Positions 1-7,468 of a DNA stretch of 37,574 nt are shown piece by piece; within the stretch, counting starts at the first letter, position 1, and every line of letters starts with the position of its first letter. The position numbers and the translations under genes are program-made. The stretch is from assembly GCA_903884945.1 (NCBI GenBank), contig CAISGR010000080.1, forward strand, positions 1 through 37,574. The letters run 5' to 3'. The notes beneath the pieces are model-generated. The model did not search any database and had not been told where the DNA came from. It worked only from the letters and a program-made list of their open reading frames with translations. Source of the stretch: an uncultured bacterium. Lineage in GTDB: Bacteria; Pseudomonadota; Alphaproteobacteria; Sphingomonadales; Sphingomonadaceae.

Positions 1-642
1 CGGCACGTGCAGAGCCCCTCTCTCGCCCGCCGGCCGGGCCCCCGACGATCTCTGGCTCTCGCGCGAACGGAAACCTTGTTCGTATCGCGCACATAGGCAG
101 GGGCATCGCGGGCAGCCTGATCGTCACCGCCGGAACCGCGGTCGGCCGCCGCCGAACCGGGCCGCGGCGCTCTGCCGAAGTGGGCTCGCGCGGCGTCGGT
201 GCTCCGCCACGATCTTACGGCGGGAAACATAATGTTTTCGTGGCCGGGAAGCGGAAATCGCCCGCTCGCACGTCTATGTAGATGTGGCAGCAACGACGAC
301 CTGCGCCACAACAGGGGAAGAAGGCGTGACATGCTGGGCGGGTAAGGAGGAAGCGCGTTCGGCCTGGCAAACCCCTGCCCGCCTTGCGCGTATCTGTCCC
401 GGCAGGTCACCCGGACCCCGGCCGGCGAAACGCGCATCCCTGGCGCGCACGCCGGCCGGGCCCCCGCGCCTCGTCAAGCGCCACCCCGGCGGCGAAGGCG
501 GCGCGCACGCCCGACTTAGTATCCTCGGAACCCGAATTAGCGGTTCGCCGGTCTGATACCGGCTCGCCGTCATCGCTTGATGGACCAGATGTCCTACCGC
601 GCGACGGCCCCCGCTCCTCTCGTTTCCTTCGAGGAATCCCTC
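1..642. other. No gene recognised
   Basis: I find no convincing gene here. The open frames on both strands have biased, arginine/proline-rich composition typical of chance frames in GC-rich DNA, and none matches a family I know. The long minus-strand frame reaching into 274-1038 is the antisense shadow of the dehydrogenase gene. The stretch is probably the 5' region of the gene at 643 plus unrelated intergenic DNA. Its only visible structure is a short dyad listed separately. Confidence 0.5.
547..563. promoter_or_regulatory. Inverted repeat upstream of the amino acid dehydrogenase
   Basis: GCCGGT and ACCGGC form a perfect 6-base dyad around a 5-base centre, about 80 bases before the ATG at 643. 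It could be an operator for the amino acid dehydrogenase gene. GC-rich DNA produces such dyads by chance, so this is weak. Confidence 0.25.
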
Positions 643-1803
643 ATGGTCTATGTTGCTGACGCCATCGCGGCCGTGCCCGAACGCGTCCATTCTTTCGACG
701 ATCCCACGACGGGCCTGAAAGGCGCTATCGTTATCCATTCCACCCGCATGGGTCCGGCTGCCGGCGGTTGCCGGTTCCACGCCTATGCGAGCGATCACGA
801 ACGCTCGATGGATGCGATCCGACTCGCCGAAGGAATGAGCTACAAGAACGCTCTGGCCGGCCTGCCGCTGGGGGGCGGCAAGGCCGTGCTCCAGATGCCG
901 GCCTGCCCCGTCGACCGGGCAAAGCTGTTCCAGGCTTTCGGCCGCGAGGTCGCCGCGCTGCGCGGCGCCTATGTCACGGCCGAGGATGTCGGAACGACCG
1001 TCGCCGACATGGCGCAGGTCAGGACCGCGACCACACATGTCGCCGGACTACCGGCGATCGGTAGCGCGCCCGGCGGCGACCCGTCGCCCTCGACCGCACG
1101 CGGCGTGTTCCTGTCGATCGAGCTGGCGCTCGAACGAAAGCTTGGCCGCCCGGTCAAGGGCGCGACGATCGCCGTTCAGGGTCTGGGCGCGGTCGGCTTC
1201 GCGCTCTGCACGCTGCTCGACAAGGCCGGCGCCAGGCTGATCATCGCCGAACCCCGGACGGAGATCGCGAAGCGCGCGCGCAAGCTGTTCGGTGCCGAGC
1301 AGATGTCGGTCGGCGGGATCGTCGGGGCTGAGGCCGAGGTGTTCGCGCCTTGTGCGTTCGGCGCGGTGTTGACCGCCAGATCCATCCGCAAGCTCAAGGC
1401 GCAGATCGTCTGCGGCGCGGCCAACAACCAGTTGGCAACCGCCGCCGATGGCGACCTGCTGGCCGACCGCCGCGTGCTTTATGCGCCCGACTACGTCGTC
1501 AATGCCGGCGGCATCATCAACGTCGCGGCGGAATATCTTGCGTGGGATGCAGGCGTCGCAAGTGCTCGGGTCGAGGCGATCCCTGAGACGCTCCGCGCGA
1601 TCTTCGATCTGGCGGAACGCGAAAGCCTTTCGACCGCCCGGGCCGCCGACCGCCGGGCGCGCGAGATCATCGCCGCAGGGCCGGCCAGCGGTGATGAGCG
1701 CGCCGACGACAAACCGCATGTCGACGCCCACGCGGCCAACCCTAGCCGCTTCGAAGAAAGCAAGGCGGTCAACAGGTTCAACGGGGGGAGATTGGGAGGA
1801 TAG
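643..1803 (+). CDS. Glu/Leu/Phe/Val dehydrogenase family protein (leucine/phenylalanine dehydrogenase type)
   Basis: NAD-dependent oxidative deamination of a hydrophobic amino acid to its 2-oxo acid is the expected reaction. The protein has 386 residues. The start at 643 was chosen over the in-frame ATG at 577 because GAGG precedes it and because it puts the catalytic lysines at K68 (SYKNALAG) and K80 (GLPLGGGKAV), the numbering known from Bacillus leucine dehydrogenase. The aspartate of AEDVGT is D115. The Rossmann motif GLGAVG is at 180-185, followed by NAGGIINVAAEY near the C-terminal third. The last roughly 30 residues are a hydrophilic extension beyond the usual family length. Directly downstream is a broken phenylalanine hydroxylase gene, so the substrate may be phenylalanine and the pair may once have handled aromatic amino acids. 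The exact substrate cannot be read from sequence. Confidence 0.88.
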   Translation: MVYVADAIAAVPERVHSFDDPTTGLKGAIVIHSTRMGPAAGGCRFHAYASDHERSMDAIRLAEGMSYKNALAGLPLGGGKAVLQMPACPVDRAKLFQAFGREVAALRGAYVTAEDVGTTVADMAQVRTATTHVAGLPAIGSAPGGDPSPSTARGVFLSIELALERKLGRPVKGATIAVQGLGAVGFALCTLLDKAGARLIIAEPRTEIAKRARKLFGAEQMSVGGIVGAEAEVFAPCAFGAVLTARSIRKLKAQIVCGAANNQLATAADGDLLADRRVLYAPDYVVNAGGIINVAAEYLAWDAGVASARVEAIPETLRAIFDLAERESLSTARAADRRAREIIAAGPASGDERADDKPHVDAHAANPSRFEESKAVNRFNGGRLGG

Positions 1804-1825
1804 CCACCGAGCTTTGTTACCGCCG

Positions 1826-2118
1826 GACGCGAACGCGAACTGGACCATTCCCCAAAGATGGGAGTCCTACTCGCTGGCCGATCACGCGATGTGGGACAAT
1901 TCTCCGCGCGCCAGGCGCGCATGTTGCCGCGCGGCGTCACGCCGGCGTTCATGCAAAGTCTCGATATCCTCCGCCTATCCAGGTCCGGCATTCCGGATTT
2001 CGACGAACTGTCCGAGCAGCTGATGCGCGCAACCGGCTGGCGGGTGGTCGCGGTGCCGGCGCTGGTTCCGGAGGAGGTCAATGCGATCGCCTGGCTTTTC
2101 GAATATGAGACGATCTGA
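1826..2118 (+). pseudogene. phhA: Phenylalanine 4-monooxygenase (phhA), frameshifted N-terminal remnant
   Basis: Two overlapping frames together read like the N-terminus of bacterial phenylalanine 4-hydroxylase. The first, from about 1826, gives NWTIPQRWESYSLADHAMWD. A shift near 1899-1902 leads into the second frame, which gives ARQARMLP, then LDILRLSRSGIPDFDELSEQ and TGWRVVAVPALVPEEV. After about 2085 the similarity stops: the expected FF..LA.R.FP segment and the whole iron-binding catalytic domain are missing, and the frame ends at 2118. The remnant sits 22 bases behind an amino acid dehydrogenase gene, fitting an ancestral phenylalanine catabolism pair. An 86-residue frame starting at 1858 could be annotated as a hypothetical protein, but its first 17 or so codons are out of frame with the family. 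Confidence 0.8.
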
Positions 2119-2142
2119 TTTTCGCGGGGCAATTATAGCCGG

Positions 2143-2718
2143 CTAGCGAGCCTCCAGCCAGGAAAGGCTATCGAGCAAGGACACCCGGTCCGACTGCGTT
2201 TTCTTTATTTCGAACCGATCGAACAGGGAGTTGCAGACGGGGCCCTCGTCAAACACTACGAGACATTCCTCAACATCCCCGCACACGGACGAGATAGAGG
2301 CGTTCACCGAGCCCACGATCGCGCGGCGCTCGCCTGTCGCACGCTCAAGCAGGAACATTTTCTTGTGCGAAGGCGCGCGCGACGTCCACAAACGGACGCG
2401 ATCGTCGACCAGTCCGCAATAGACATCATTTTGCCGGGTCTCGATATCGGTGACCCACTTCAATATCCTTGAGTCCGGGTGTTTCAGCATAACGGCGGAA
2501 GTGGCGGTCACGCATTTTGTCAGCACCATCTCCCGCTGCCCATAGATCATCTCGATACTCGCCGCTCCACCGGCGCCGCAGAACGCCTGGAGAAAGGGCA
2601 GCGAAACGCTGTATGTCTCAACCTTTAGGTGATCGAACCCCTCGATCAACTCGAACGGAAATCGCTCCTCGATCGTATTGGTGTGCGGATAGATGATCAC
2701 GCTCTTGTGTTCGAACAT
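2143..2718 (-). CDS. Phospholipase-D-like (single HKD motif) protein
   Basis: A 191-residue protein starting at an ATG that overlaps the stop of the protease gene by one base (TGATG), so translation is probably coupled. The HKD signature is visible: H118 and K120 in SHKKMFLLE, then GSVNAS at 136-141, followed by conserved acidic residues in VEECLVVFD. The N-terminal half, with LKVETYSVSLPFL, resembles the domain preceding the PLD motif in nuclease-type PLD proteins of restriction and helicase systems. One HKD motif per chain implies that a dimer forms the active site, as in Nuc and BfiI. No signal peptide is seen, so it is probably cytoplasmic. Nuclease activity is more likely than lipase activity, by inference. 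A longer start at 2778 would overlap the protease gene without benefit. Confidence 0.7.
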   Translation of the reverse strand: MFEHKSVIIYPHTNTIEERFPFELIEGFDHLKVETYSVSLPFLQAFCGAGGAASIEMIYGQREMVLTKCVTATSAVMLKHPDSRILKWVTDIETRQNDVYCGLVDDRVRLWTSRAPSHKKMFLLERATGERRAIVGSVNASISSVCGDVEECLVVFDEGPVCNSLFDRFEIKKTQSDRVSLLDSLSWLEAR

Positions 2719-3512
2719 CACCGATCTCCCAGCCGTACCCGATGAGCGATGATCTCCTCTATGAGGCGTGCCGGCCATACCCGGCCAAGCTGCGCGTCGT
2801 TCGGATCATCAGTATGAAATCGGCCGGAATAGACTCCCACAAAACTGCACGCGCCATCGCCGCCCTCGATACGGCCGTGCCGATTTCCTTCGAATTCGAC
2901 AGTGCCGTGCACGCGCTGGATGACTGGCGAGCCGGACATGCCCGGCCGGGAGGCGGTGTCGACGATCAGAAAGCGATGATCCCTGTCCGGCGCCAGGAAA
3001 GGCTCGCTGGCAAAACTTGCCTGCTTCCAGACCGGCATTCCGATCCCCGTCCGTCCGAACGGGTAACCGAGAATAAAGATCGGCATGCCGACCCTCTGTT
3101 TGATCGCCACGGTACGGATCGCATTCATCGGCATCGTGTCGACCTGCCCTGGCGGCGGCAGATCGATATCGAGTGCGACCACATCGACGGAGCGATGATG
3201 GTCAGGATGCTCGATCCACATCGCCTCGCCCTCGTCATCGATCGTCGGCACGCGAACGATGAGCGGTGGTTTTGCCCGCTCGCACAGCGGCACGTGAACG
3301 TGCAGATGGTCGGGAACGGTGGCCATCGGGTCGATGCATTTGCCGGTCTCGTGGTTGCGGCCCGCCGCGACATGCCAGTTGGTGACGAGAGAGAGTTTCA
3401 GGTCGCGCCTCAGCCACAGGAACGCGGTGGCCGAGCCTAGCTTCAGGTCCCCGAAGTACGCCTCAACATAGAGCGGCACGCAAGAGCATGCATCGATTCC
3501 AGGCGTACCCAC
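2718..3512 (-). CDS. Trypsin-like serine protease
   Basis: A chymotrypsin-fold protease of 264 residues. The triad is readable: H47 in SLVTNWHVAAG, an aspartate in SVDVVALDID (D110 is the best candidate) and S193 in PGMSGSPV. I chose the GTG at 3512 because AAGGAGG lies 6 bases before it, while the ATG at 3518 abuts the same ribosome site with no spacing. A frame extending to 3743 has low-complexity composition and is not supported. There is no signal peptide or PDZ domain, so it is probably cytosolic, unlike DegP/HtrA. The next gene overlaps it by one base and encodes a PLD-like protein, so the two are likely made together. Such cytosolic trypsin-like domains occur in several bacterial conflict systems, but the target here is unknown. 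Confidence 0.8.
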   Translation of the reverse strand: MGTPGIDACSCVPLYVEAYFGDLKLGSATAFLWLRRDLKLSLVTNWHVAAGRNHETGKCIDPMATVPDHLHVHVPLCERAKPPLIVRVPTIDDEGEAMWIEHPDHHRSVDVVALDIDLPPPGQVDTMPMNAIRTVAIKQRVGMPIFILGYPFGRTGIGMPVWKQASFASEPFLAPDRDHRFLIVDTASRPGMSGSPVIQRVHGTVEFEGNRHGRIEGGDGACSFVGVYSGRFHTDDPNDAQLGRVWPARLIEEIIAHRVRLGDR

Positions 3513-3639
3513 CGCCATCCTCCTTCTCGTCGCGCCGATAGAAAGCGGCTGTCGCGTTGAAGTGTGTCGGTCGCGCGCCTGCCTGGCGGGCGGCCACCGA
3601 CCACTGCTGCACGTCCATGCCCGCCCGGCGGCAGGCCTC

Positions 3640-4146
3640 TCAAGCCTTGGCGGGCGATCCCTTCTTAGCTTTGGGAACCGATATTTTGTCAGCTGCGGTG
3701 GCGGTCCCCCTCTTGGCCACGGTCTCGCCAGGCTTACGGCCAAGGCCGATCTTCTTGGCCATCTCGCGCCGCGCGGTCGAATAAGCCGGCGCGACCATCG
3801 GATAGTCGGATCTCAGATTATAGCGTTTCCGGTATTGTTCGGGCGTCAGGCCATGACCGCTGAGATGCCGGCGAAGCGTCTTGTAAGGCTTACCGTCGAT
3901 CATCGAGATGATGTGCTCGGGTGAGCCGAGCGACTTGCGCGCGGTCACCGCCGGTGTGTATTCGGCCGCCGTACTCTCAGGCTCCACTGCTGCGGCACCG
4001 CCGCCCAGGCTTGAGACGGTATCGAACATCGACTTGAGAAACGCCGGTACGTCGTCGGCATTGACGCGGGTATTGGCATTACCGAGCCACGCAATGGTCA
4101 ATTCTGTCGCCAACGTCACCGCGTCAGCCGATGTCTCTTCGCTCAT
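3640..4146 (-). CDS. MucR/Ros family transcriptional regulator lacking the zinc cysteine
   Basis: A 168-residue protein with the MucR architecture: an N-terminal helical region (EETSADAVTLATELTIAWLG), an acidic linker, then the Ros/MucR DNA-binding domain with LRRHLSGHGLTPEQYRKRYN and SDYPMVAPAYS, and a lysine-rich tail. GGAGAG precedes the ATG at 4146. The usual cysteine (in ICLEDGKK of typical members) is a serine here, in IISMIDGK; both histidines of RHLSGH remain. Ros/MucR proteins that fold without zinc are known from rhizobia, so function need not be lost. MucR proteins act as H-NS-like silencers of AT-rich or acquired genes. It may control the protease/PLD pair 127 bases downstream on the same strand. 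Confidence 0.88.
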   Translation of the reverse strand: MSEETSADAVTLATELTIAWLGNANTRVNADDVPAFLKSMFDTVSSLGGGAAAVEPESTAAEYTPAVTARKSLGSPEHIISMIDGKPYKTLRRHLSGHGLTPEQYRKRYNLRSDYPMVAPAYSTARREMAKKIGLGRKPGETVAKRGTATAADKISVPKAKKGSPAKA

Positions 4147-4909
4147 GTTGAAACTCTCCAATCGCGCTCTGCCTTCGACATTGGATACGGTGCACGTCCG
4201 ATCCGGGCAAGGTGGGTGAACTAATTGTACCAGTCGAGGCCAGACAGGACATAGGGCCGCACAGCGAACGTCTTCGCCAGCCGTTGCTCGCGCGCGCGTT
4301 TCGGGCGCTTGCCGTGCCGCTGCCCGGCGACCTGGTCTATGCCGACCAGGCGTAACGTCGCTGAGGAAGCAGGAAGATCTCGCCGTCCATTGCAGGGGAC
4401 TGCGGAAGATCGATCGGTGCGACAATGCGGTTGAGCAGCCCAGGACGGCCGGCGAAACTGTTCGGCCGTGCCATGCCGCGCCCGGCGTTGTGACCGTTCG
4501 ATACATTCGGGTGCGTATCGTCGGCACATGGCACGGCGGGTACGCATCGGCCTTGCTTGGCGTCCTCTGTCTTCACTTGTCCGCAGGCTGCGCGAACAGG
4601 CGGAAATAGCGCGCGCGGCTTAGCCCGACTCGCATGAGGACATCCCGCGACTCGCAGCAGCCGATCGGCTTGGCGCCGGCTGTATTTCAGCGAATATTTC
4701 ACGCCCCATACAAGGGCTGGGGGCGTCGCCACCTCCTGCATCGCGGGCCATCTCTCTCAATTCTAACGCAGAAATCCGGTGCAGTTGTCGCAAATGACGT
4801 CATGACACCGTGCTGTCTGGCGCCGTCCATCCGGGCGCTCTGCCGCGTTGATAAAAACGTTCGACAAGGACGCGGGGGGTTGCTCCGCACAGGGATCAGG
4901 AGGAGCGTC
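4147..4909. other. Intergenic region, no intact gene recognised
   Basis: This 760-base divergent region separates the minus-strand mucR-like gene from the plus-strand module A. Open frames on the minus strand (for example 4221-4547 and 4337-4741) have patches that look protein-like, such as LSRARYFRLFAQP near 4600, but they change frame and match no family I can name. They may be decayed gene fragments. The region must contain the promoters for both directions, but I cannot place clear -35/-10 boxes. A 36-base motif shared with position 20368 lies at 4772-4807. Confidence 0.45.
4772..4807 (+). repeat. Conserved motif, copy 1 (upstream of module A)
   Basis: The segment reads AAATCCGGTGCA, GT, TGTCGCAA, seven bases, CATGACA. 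It matches position 20368-20400 in the same orientation in three identical blocks of 12, 8 and 7 bases, with small length differences between blocks. It contains the palindrome ATGACGTCAT at 4794-4803. It lies about 100 bases before the first module A start codon. On the minus strand it begins TGTCATG, compatible with a transposon tip. It could instead be an operator or a recombination site. Confidence 0.6.
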
Positions 4910-5821
4910 ATGATCCTCTCTCGAGAGGCCGGCGACGAGTTTGCGCAGATGGCGCAAGGGGAACGGCTCCGTGTTCCCGCGCCCCGCCCGCGGCTGACGC
5001 TGCAGGTTACAGGGCGGGCAGAACGCGGCCAGCCGGTAGCAGTGCGCTGGAGCGCAAGCGCCGCCGGTGCAGTCGAACTCGTCCTGACCGGTCCAGACGG
5101 GGTCAGTCGTGTCGTATCGCAGCGCCTGCGCGGCGCCATGTCGTTCGATGACCTCGAGGCGGGCATCCACCGGATTCAATTGCGCGCAAGTCCGCACCGC
5201 TCACTCGGACCCCGCGCACGAAGCGCCGCCGCATCTGCGGAGACCGAGATTTTCGTTCCCGCGCCGACCGCATGGGTGCGCGCATCACATCGGATCGAGG
5301 CCGGCGAGGTACTGGCGATCAGCTGGGCAACGGAAAATGCAAACCAGGTCTGGCTCACGATCGGCAACGAGCATCAGCGCGTAGCCCGGTTCGGCGAAGT
5401 GCAGCATTTCGCCGCGCAGGCCGGCGACCTGGCGATCGCCATCACCGCACATGGCGATGGCGGCGAGGTGGTGGAACGAACCGGTATCGTCGTCACCCTG
5501 CCGGCGCTGCGTATCCAGGCGCCGCGCAGGGTGGAGGCGATCCTCGGCGAACTGGCGGTCATCGAATACAGCGTGCGCGGGGCACAGCCTGGTACTATCC
5601 GCCTGGCCCAGCCCGACCGCAACGAGCCCGCGTTGCCCCTGCCCCCGCACGGCCGCATCGAGGTACCAGAACTGGCGGAGTCCGAACGGTTCATCCTCGA
5701 AGCGACCGGAATCGACGGAACCCGGATGACGCACGCGATCGAGGTCATTCCCGTCGTCAGCGATATCTCGATCGACGAAGAACTCGAATTTCTGCATCAG
5801 CAAGGGAGGTCGTCATGGTAG
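4910..5821 (+). CDS. Three-repeat Ig-like domain protein, head of module A
   Basis: I do not recognise the protein as a named family. Its 303 residues fall into three weakly similar beta-rich repeats, each of the pattern R-x-E-x-G-(x)3-V-x-W-S: about residues 25-105 (RGQPVAVRWSAS), 120-200 (EAGEVLAISWATEN) and 202-295 (AILGELAVIEYSVRG). This suggests tandem immunoglobulin-like sandwiches. There is no signal peptide or membrane segment, which is unusual for Ig-like repeats and argues for a cytoplasmic scaffold or substrate-binding role. AGGAGG precedes the ATG at 4910; upstream in-frame codons back to 4634 lack a ribosome site. The next gene begins inside this one (ATGGTAG), so the two are translationally coupled, and a physical link with the DUF4407 membrane protein is likely. 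Confidence 0.7.
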   Translation: MILSREAGDEFAQMAQGERLRVPAPRPRLTLQVTGRAERGQPVAVRWSASAAGAVELVLTGPDGVSRVVSQRLRGAMSFDDLEAGIHRIQLRASPHRSLGPRARSAAASAETEIFVPAPTAWVRASHRIEAGEVLAISWATENANQVWLTIGNEHQRVARFGEVQHFAAQAGDLAIAITAHGDGGEVVERTGIVVTLPALRIQAPRRVEAILGELAVIEYSVRGAQPGTIRLAQPDRNEPALPLPPHGRIEVPELAESERFILEATGIDGTRMTHAIEVIPVVSDISIDEELEFLHQQGRSSW

Positions 5822-7005
5822 TCGGCGTCGCACAACCGTTAACCTCTGCACAACTCGTCGCGGCGCGCATCGTCGGGCGCGACGAAGAGGTGCTCACCAG
5901 AACGCCGATCGGCGAGCGCAACGATGCGGTCCATGATCTCGGGGCGCTGGGGACCCTTGGCGTGTTGGAATTCTGTCTCTGGTGCTTTGCACTCACGAGC
6001 TTTGGCGTGCCGATCATCGCCGCCGCCCCGGTCTCCCTGCTCGTCGCGACGATCATCATGCAGCTGGATGTGCGCATGACGAGCTCCGACAACGAACCAC
6101 GCGGGGTGTTGCGCAGCCGGCCGTTCAACAAGAGCTTTTACGGATATTTTGCGGTCCGTCTGGCGATGTGCACGATTCTGGCCGCGCCGGCAGCAATTGC
6201 CGTCGATCTCGCTATCTTTCGGGGCGAGGCCCTGGAGGTGATGCACAAGGATCGCGATACCCGAAACAAGGCGGTCTATGCCGAGTATGACGCGAAGATC
6301 GAGGAGATCCAGCGCGTCGGGCTAGGCGCTGTGAAGCAGACCCTGGACGGCCTCCACGACCAGCGCGCCGCCACGGTCAGGGCGCAGCAACAAGCGCAGT
6401 CTGGCGTGATTGAAAGCCAAGCCGAGGCGCGTGCTGCAAAACTGGAAGTCAGCCGCCAGGACGACGGCCTCGGCGACCGCCGCGAAGGACATGGCGTCCT
6501 TGCAAGAGACGCGGAGATGCGCGCACGGCTGGCGGCGGAACAGGCCAAAGCCAACGATGATCGGGCAAGAACGCTGCTCGACAACGCCTCGCAGCTCCAG
6601 CAACAGATCAGCAGCGCTGAAGCCTCGTACCGCGCGCAGCTGCTGCGGCTGCAACCCGATATCAATCGCCTGTTAACCGAACGCGATGGCCGGCTGATCA
6701 AGGAAACCACCGGGCCGCTGACGGTATTTCAGGGGCTGATCAAGCTTCACGACGATCCCGTGCGTGGGGTCGGGCTGACCTTCATCACGTTGGTCGTGTG
6801 GGCGCTGACGATGGCGTTGGAACTCAGCTTCTTCCTGCGCCTGCTCTTCAAGCCGGCGAGTATCTACGACGCACTGCTGACGGTTCAGCGCAAGCTCTAC
6901 GTCGCTGCCGCCGCACACGAATTCAGACAACAGATCATGGGCTATCGGCGCCGTGTCCCGTTGCGAATTGTCGAAGTCGAACCGTCCATCCCCTTGCACC
7001 AATGA
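5815..7005 (+). CDS. DUF4407-like membrane protein with coiled coil
   Basis: A 396-residue protein with the DUF4407 layout. Two hydrophobic segments lie near residues 45-85 (LGVLEFCLWCFALTSFG, then IIAAAPVSLLVATIIM), a third near 110-135 (VRLAMCTILAAPAAIAVDLA). A long polar helical region with heptad-like character covers about 150-300 (many Gln, Ala, Glu and Arg), and a final membrane segment lies near 330-350 (LTFITLVVWALTMALELSFF). The start at 5815 overlaps the preceding stop and has GGGAGG before it; the same frame open further upstream is antisense-like filler. In this family the coiled coil probably lies between membrane anchors. The biochemical role of DUF4407 proteins is unknown to me. 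Here it may anchor the soluble module A enzymes at the inner membrane, which is inference. Confidence 0.72.
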   Translation: MVVGVAQPLTSAQLVAARIVGRDEEVLTRTPIGERNDAVHDLGALGTLGVLEFCLWCFALTSFGVPIIAAAPVSLLVATIIMQLDVRMTSSDNEPRGVLRSRPFNKSFYGYFAVRLAMCTILAAPAAIAVDLAIFRGEALEVMHKDRDTRNKAVYAEYDAKIEEIQRVGLGAVKQTLDGLHDQRAATVRAQQQAQSGVIESQAEARAAKLEVSRQDDGLGDRREGHGVLARDAEMRARLAAEQAKANDDRARTLLDNASQLQQQISSAEASYRAQLLRLQPDINRLLTERDGRLIKETTGPLTVFQGLIKLHDDPVRGVGLTFITLVVWALTMALELSFFLRLLFKPASIYDALLTVQRKLYVAAAAHEFRQQIMGYRRRVPLRIVEVEPSIPLHQ

Positions 7006-7014
7006 GAGGCTGAC

Positions 7015-7467
7015 ATGCTCAAGCAAACCTACCTGTCGCACGACGTTGCCGGGATCCAGGCGTTCCTCGATGAATTCGATGCGCCCGCGAACGGAGAACG
7101 GCGCGAGGCCGCGGTGATGCCAAGCGGCGAAATCGTGGTGGTGCGCAACATGCCGCTGCCCGATGGCTTCAACCCGGACTATGTGGACCTGGCGCTCTAC
7201 GTTCCGCGCTATCCGGGGACTCCCCCGATCGGCCTCTATGTGCTGCGCAAGAACAATGCCGCGACCATTGCCCAACTCAAGGCGATCTTCAATGTCCTTC
7301 GGGCCGGGCATCATGAGGCGCCGACGGTCCCCAATTATGATTGGATTTGCCTCGCTTTTGCGGACAATCGCTGGTCGTTCAACATCAACAGCCCCAATGC
7401 GGGCGACAATTTGCGCAAGTTCTTGATCCGCTTCTACAACCTGTGTCTCACGCCGGGGCGTAGCTGA
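7015..7467 (+). CDS. E2-like ubiquitin-conjugating protein (Prok-E2_E type)
   Basis: A 150-residue protein resembling the prokaryotic E2 family E. Diagnostic stretches are LPDGFNPDYVDLALYVP followed by RYPGTPPIGLYV, matching the E2 beta-meander and its YP..PP turn. Then comes WICLAF with C112 in the position of the E2 active-site cysteine, and W120 with the C-terminal helix LRKFLIRFYNLCL. E2 proteins accept a ubiquitin-like protein from E1 as a thioester and pass it to a target. GAGAGG precedes the ATG. The stop is one base before the start of the JAB-E1 gene, so coupling is likely. Bacterial operons joining this E2 type with E1 and JAB proteins are known, which supports the call. The target is unknown, and no E3-like gene is visible. 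Confidence 0.78.
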   Translation: MLKQTYLSHDVAGIQAFLDEFDAPANGERREAAVMPSGEIVVVRNMPLPDGFNPDYVDLALYVPRYPGTPPIGLYVLRKNNAATIAQLKAIFNVLRAGHHEAPTVPNYDWICLAFADNRWSFNINSPNAGDNLRKFLIRFYNLCLTPGRS

Positions 7468-7468
7468 A

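Noticed and set aside
274..1038. Long minus-strand open frame of 254 codons at the left edge
   Set aside because: It is antisense to the dehydrogenase gene and matches no family; GC-rich DNA gives such shadow frames.
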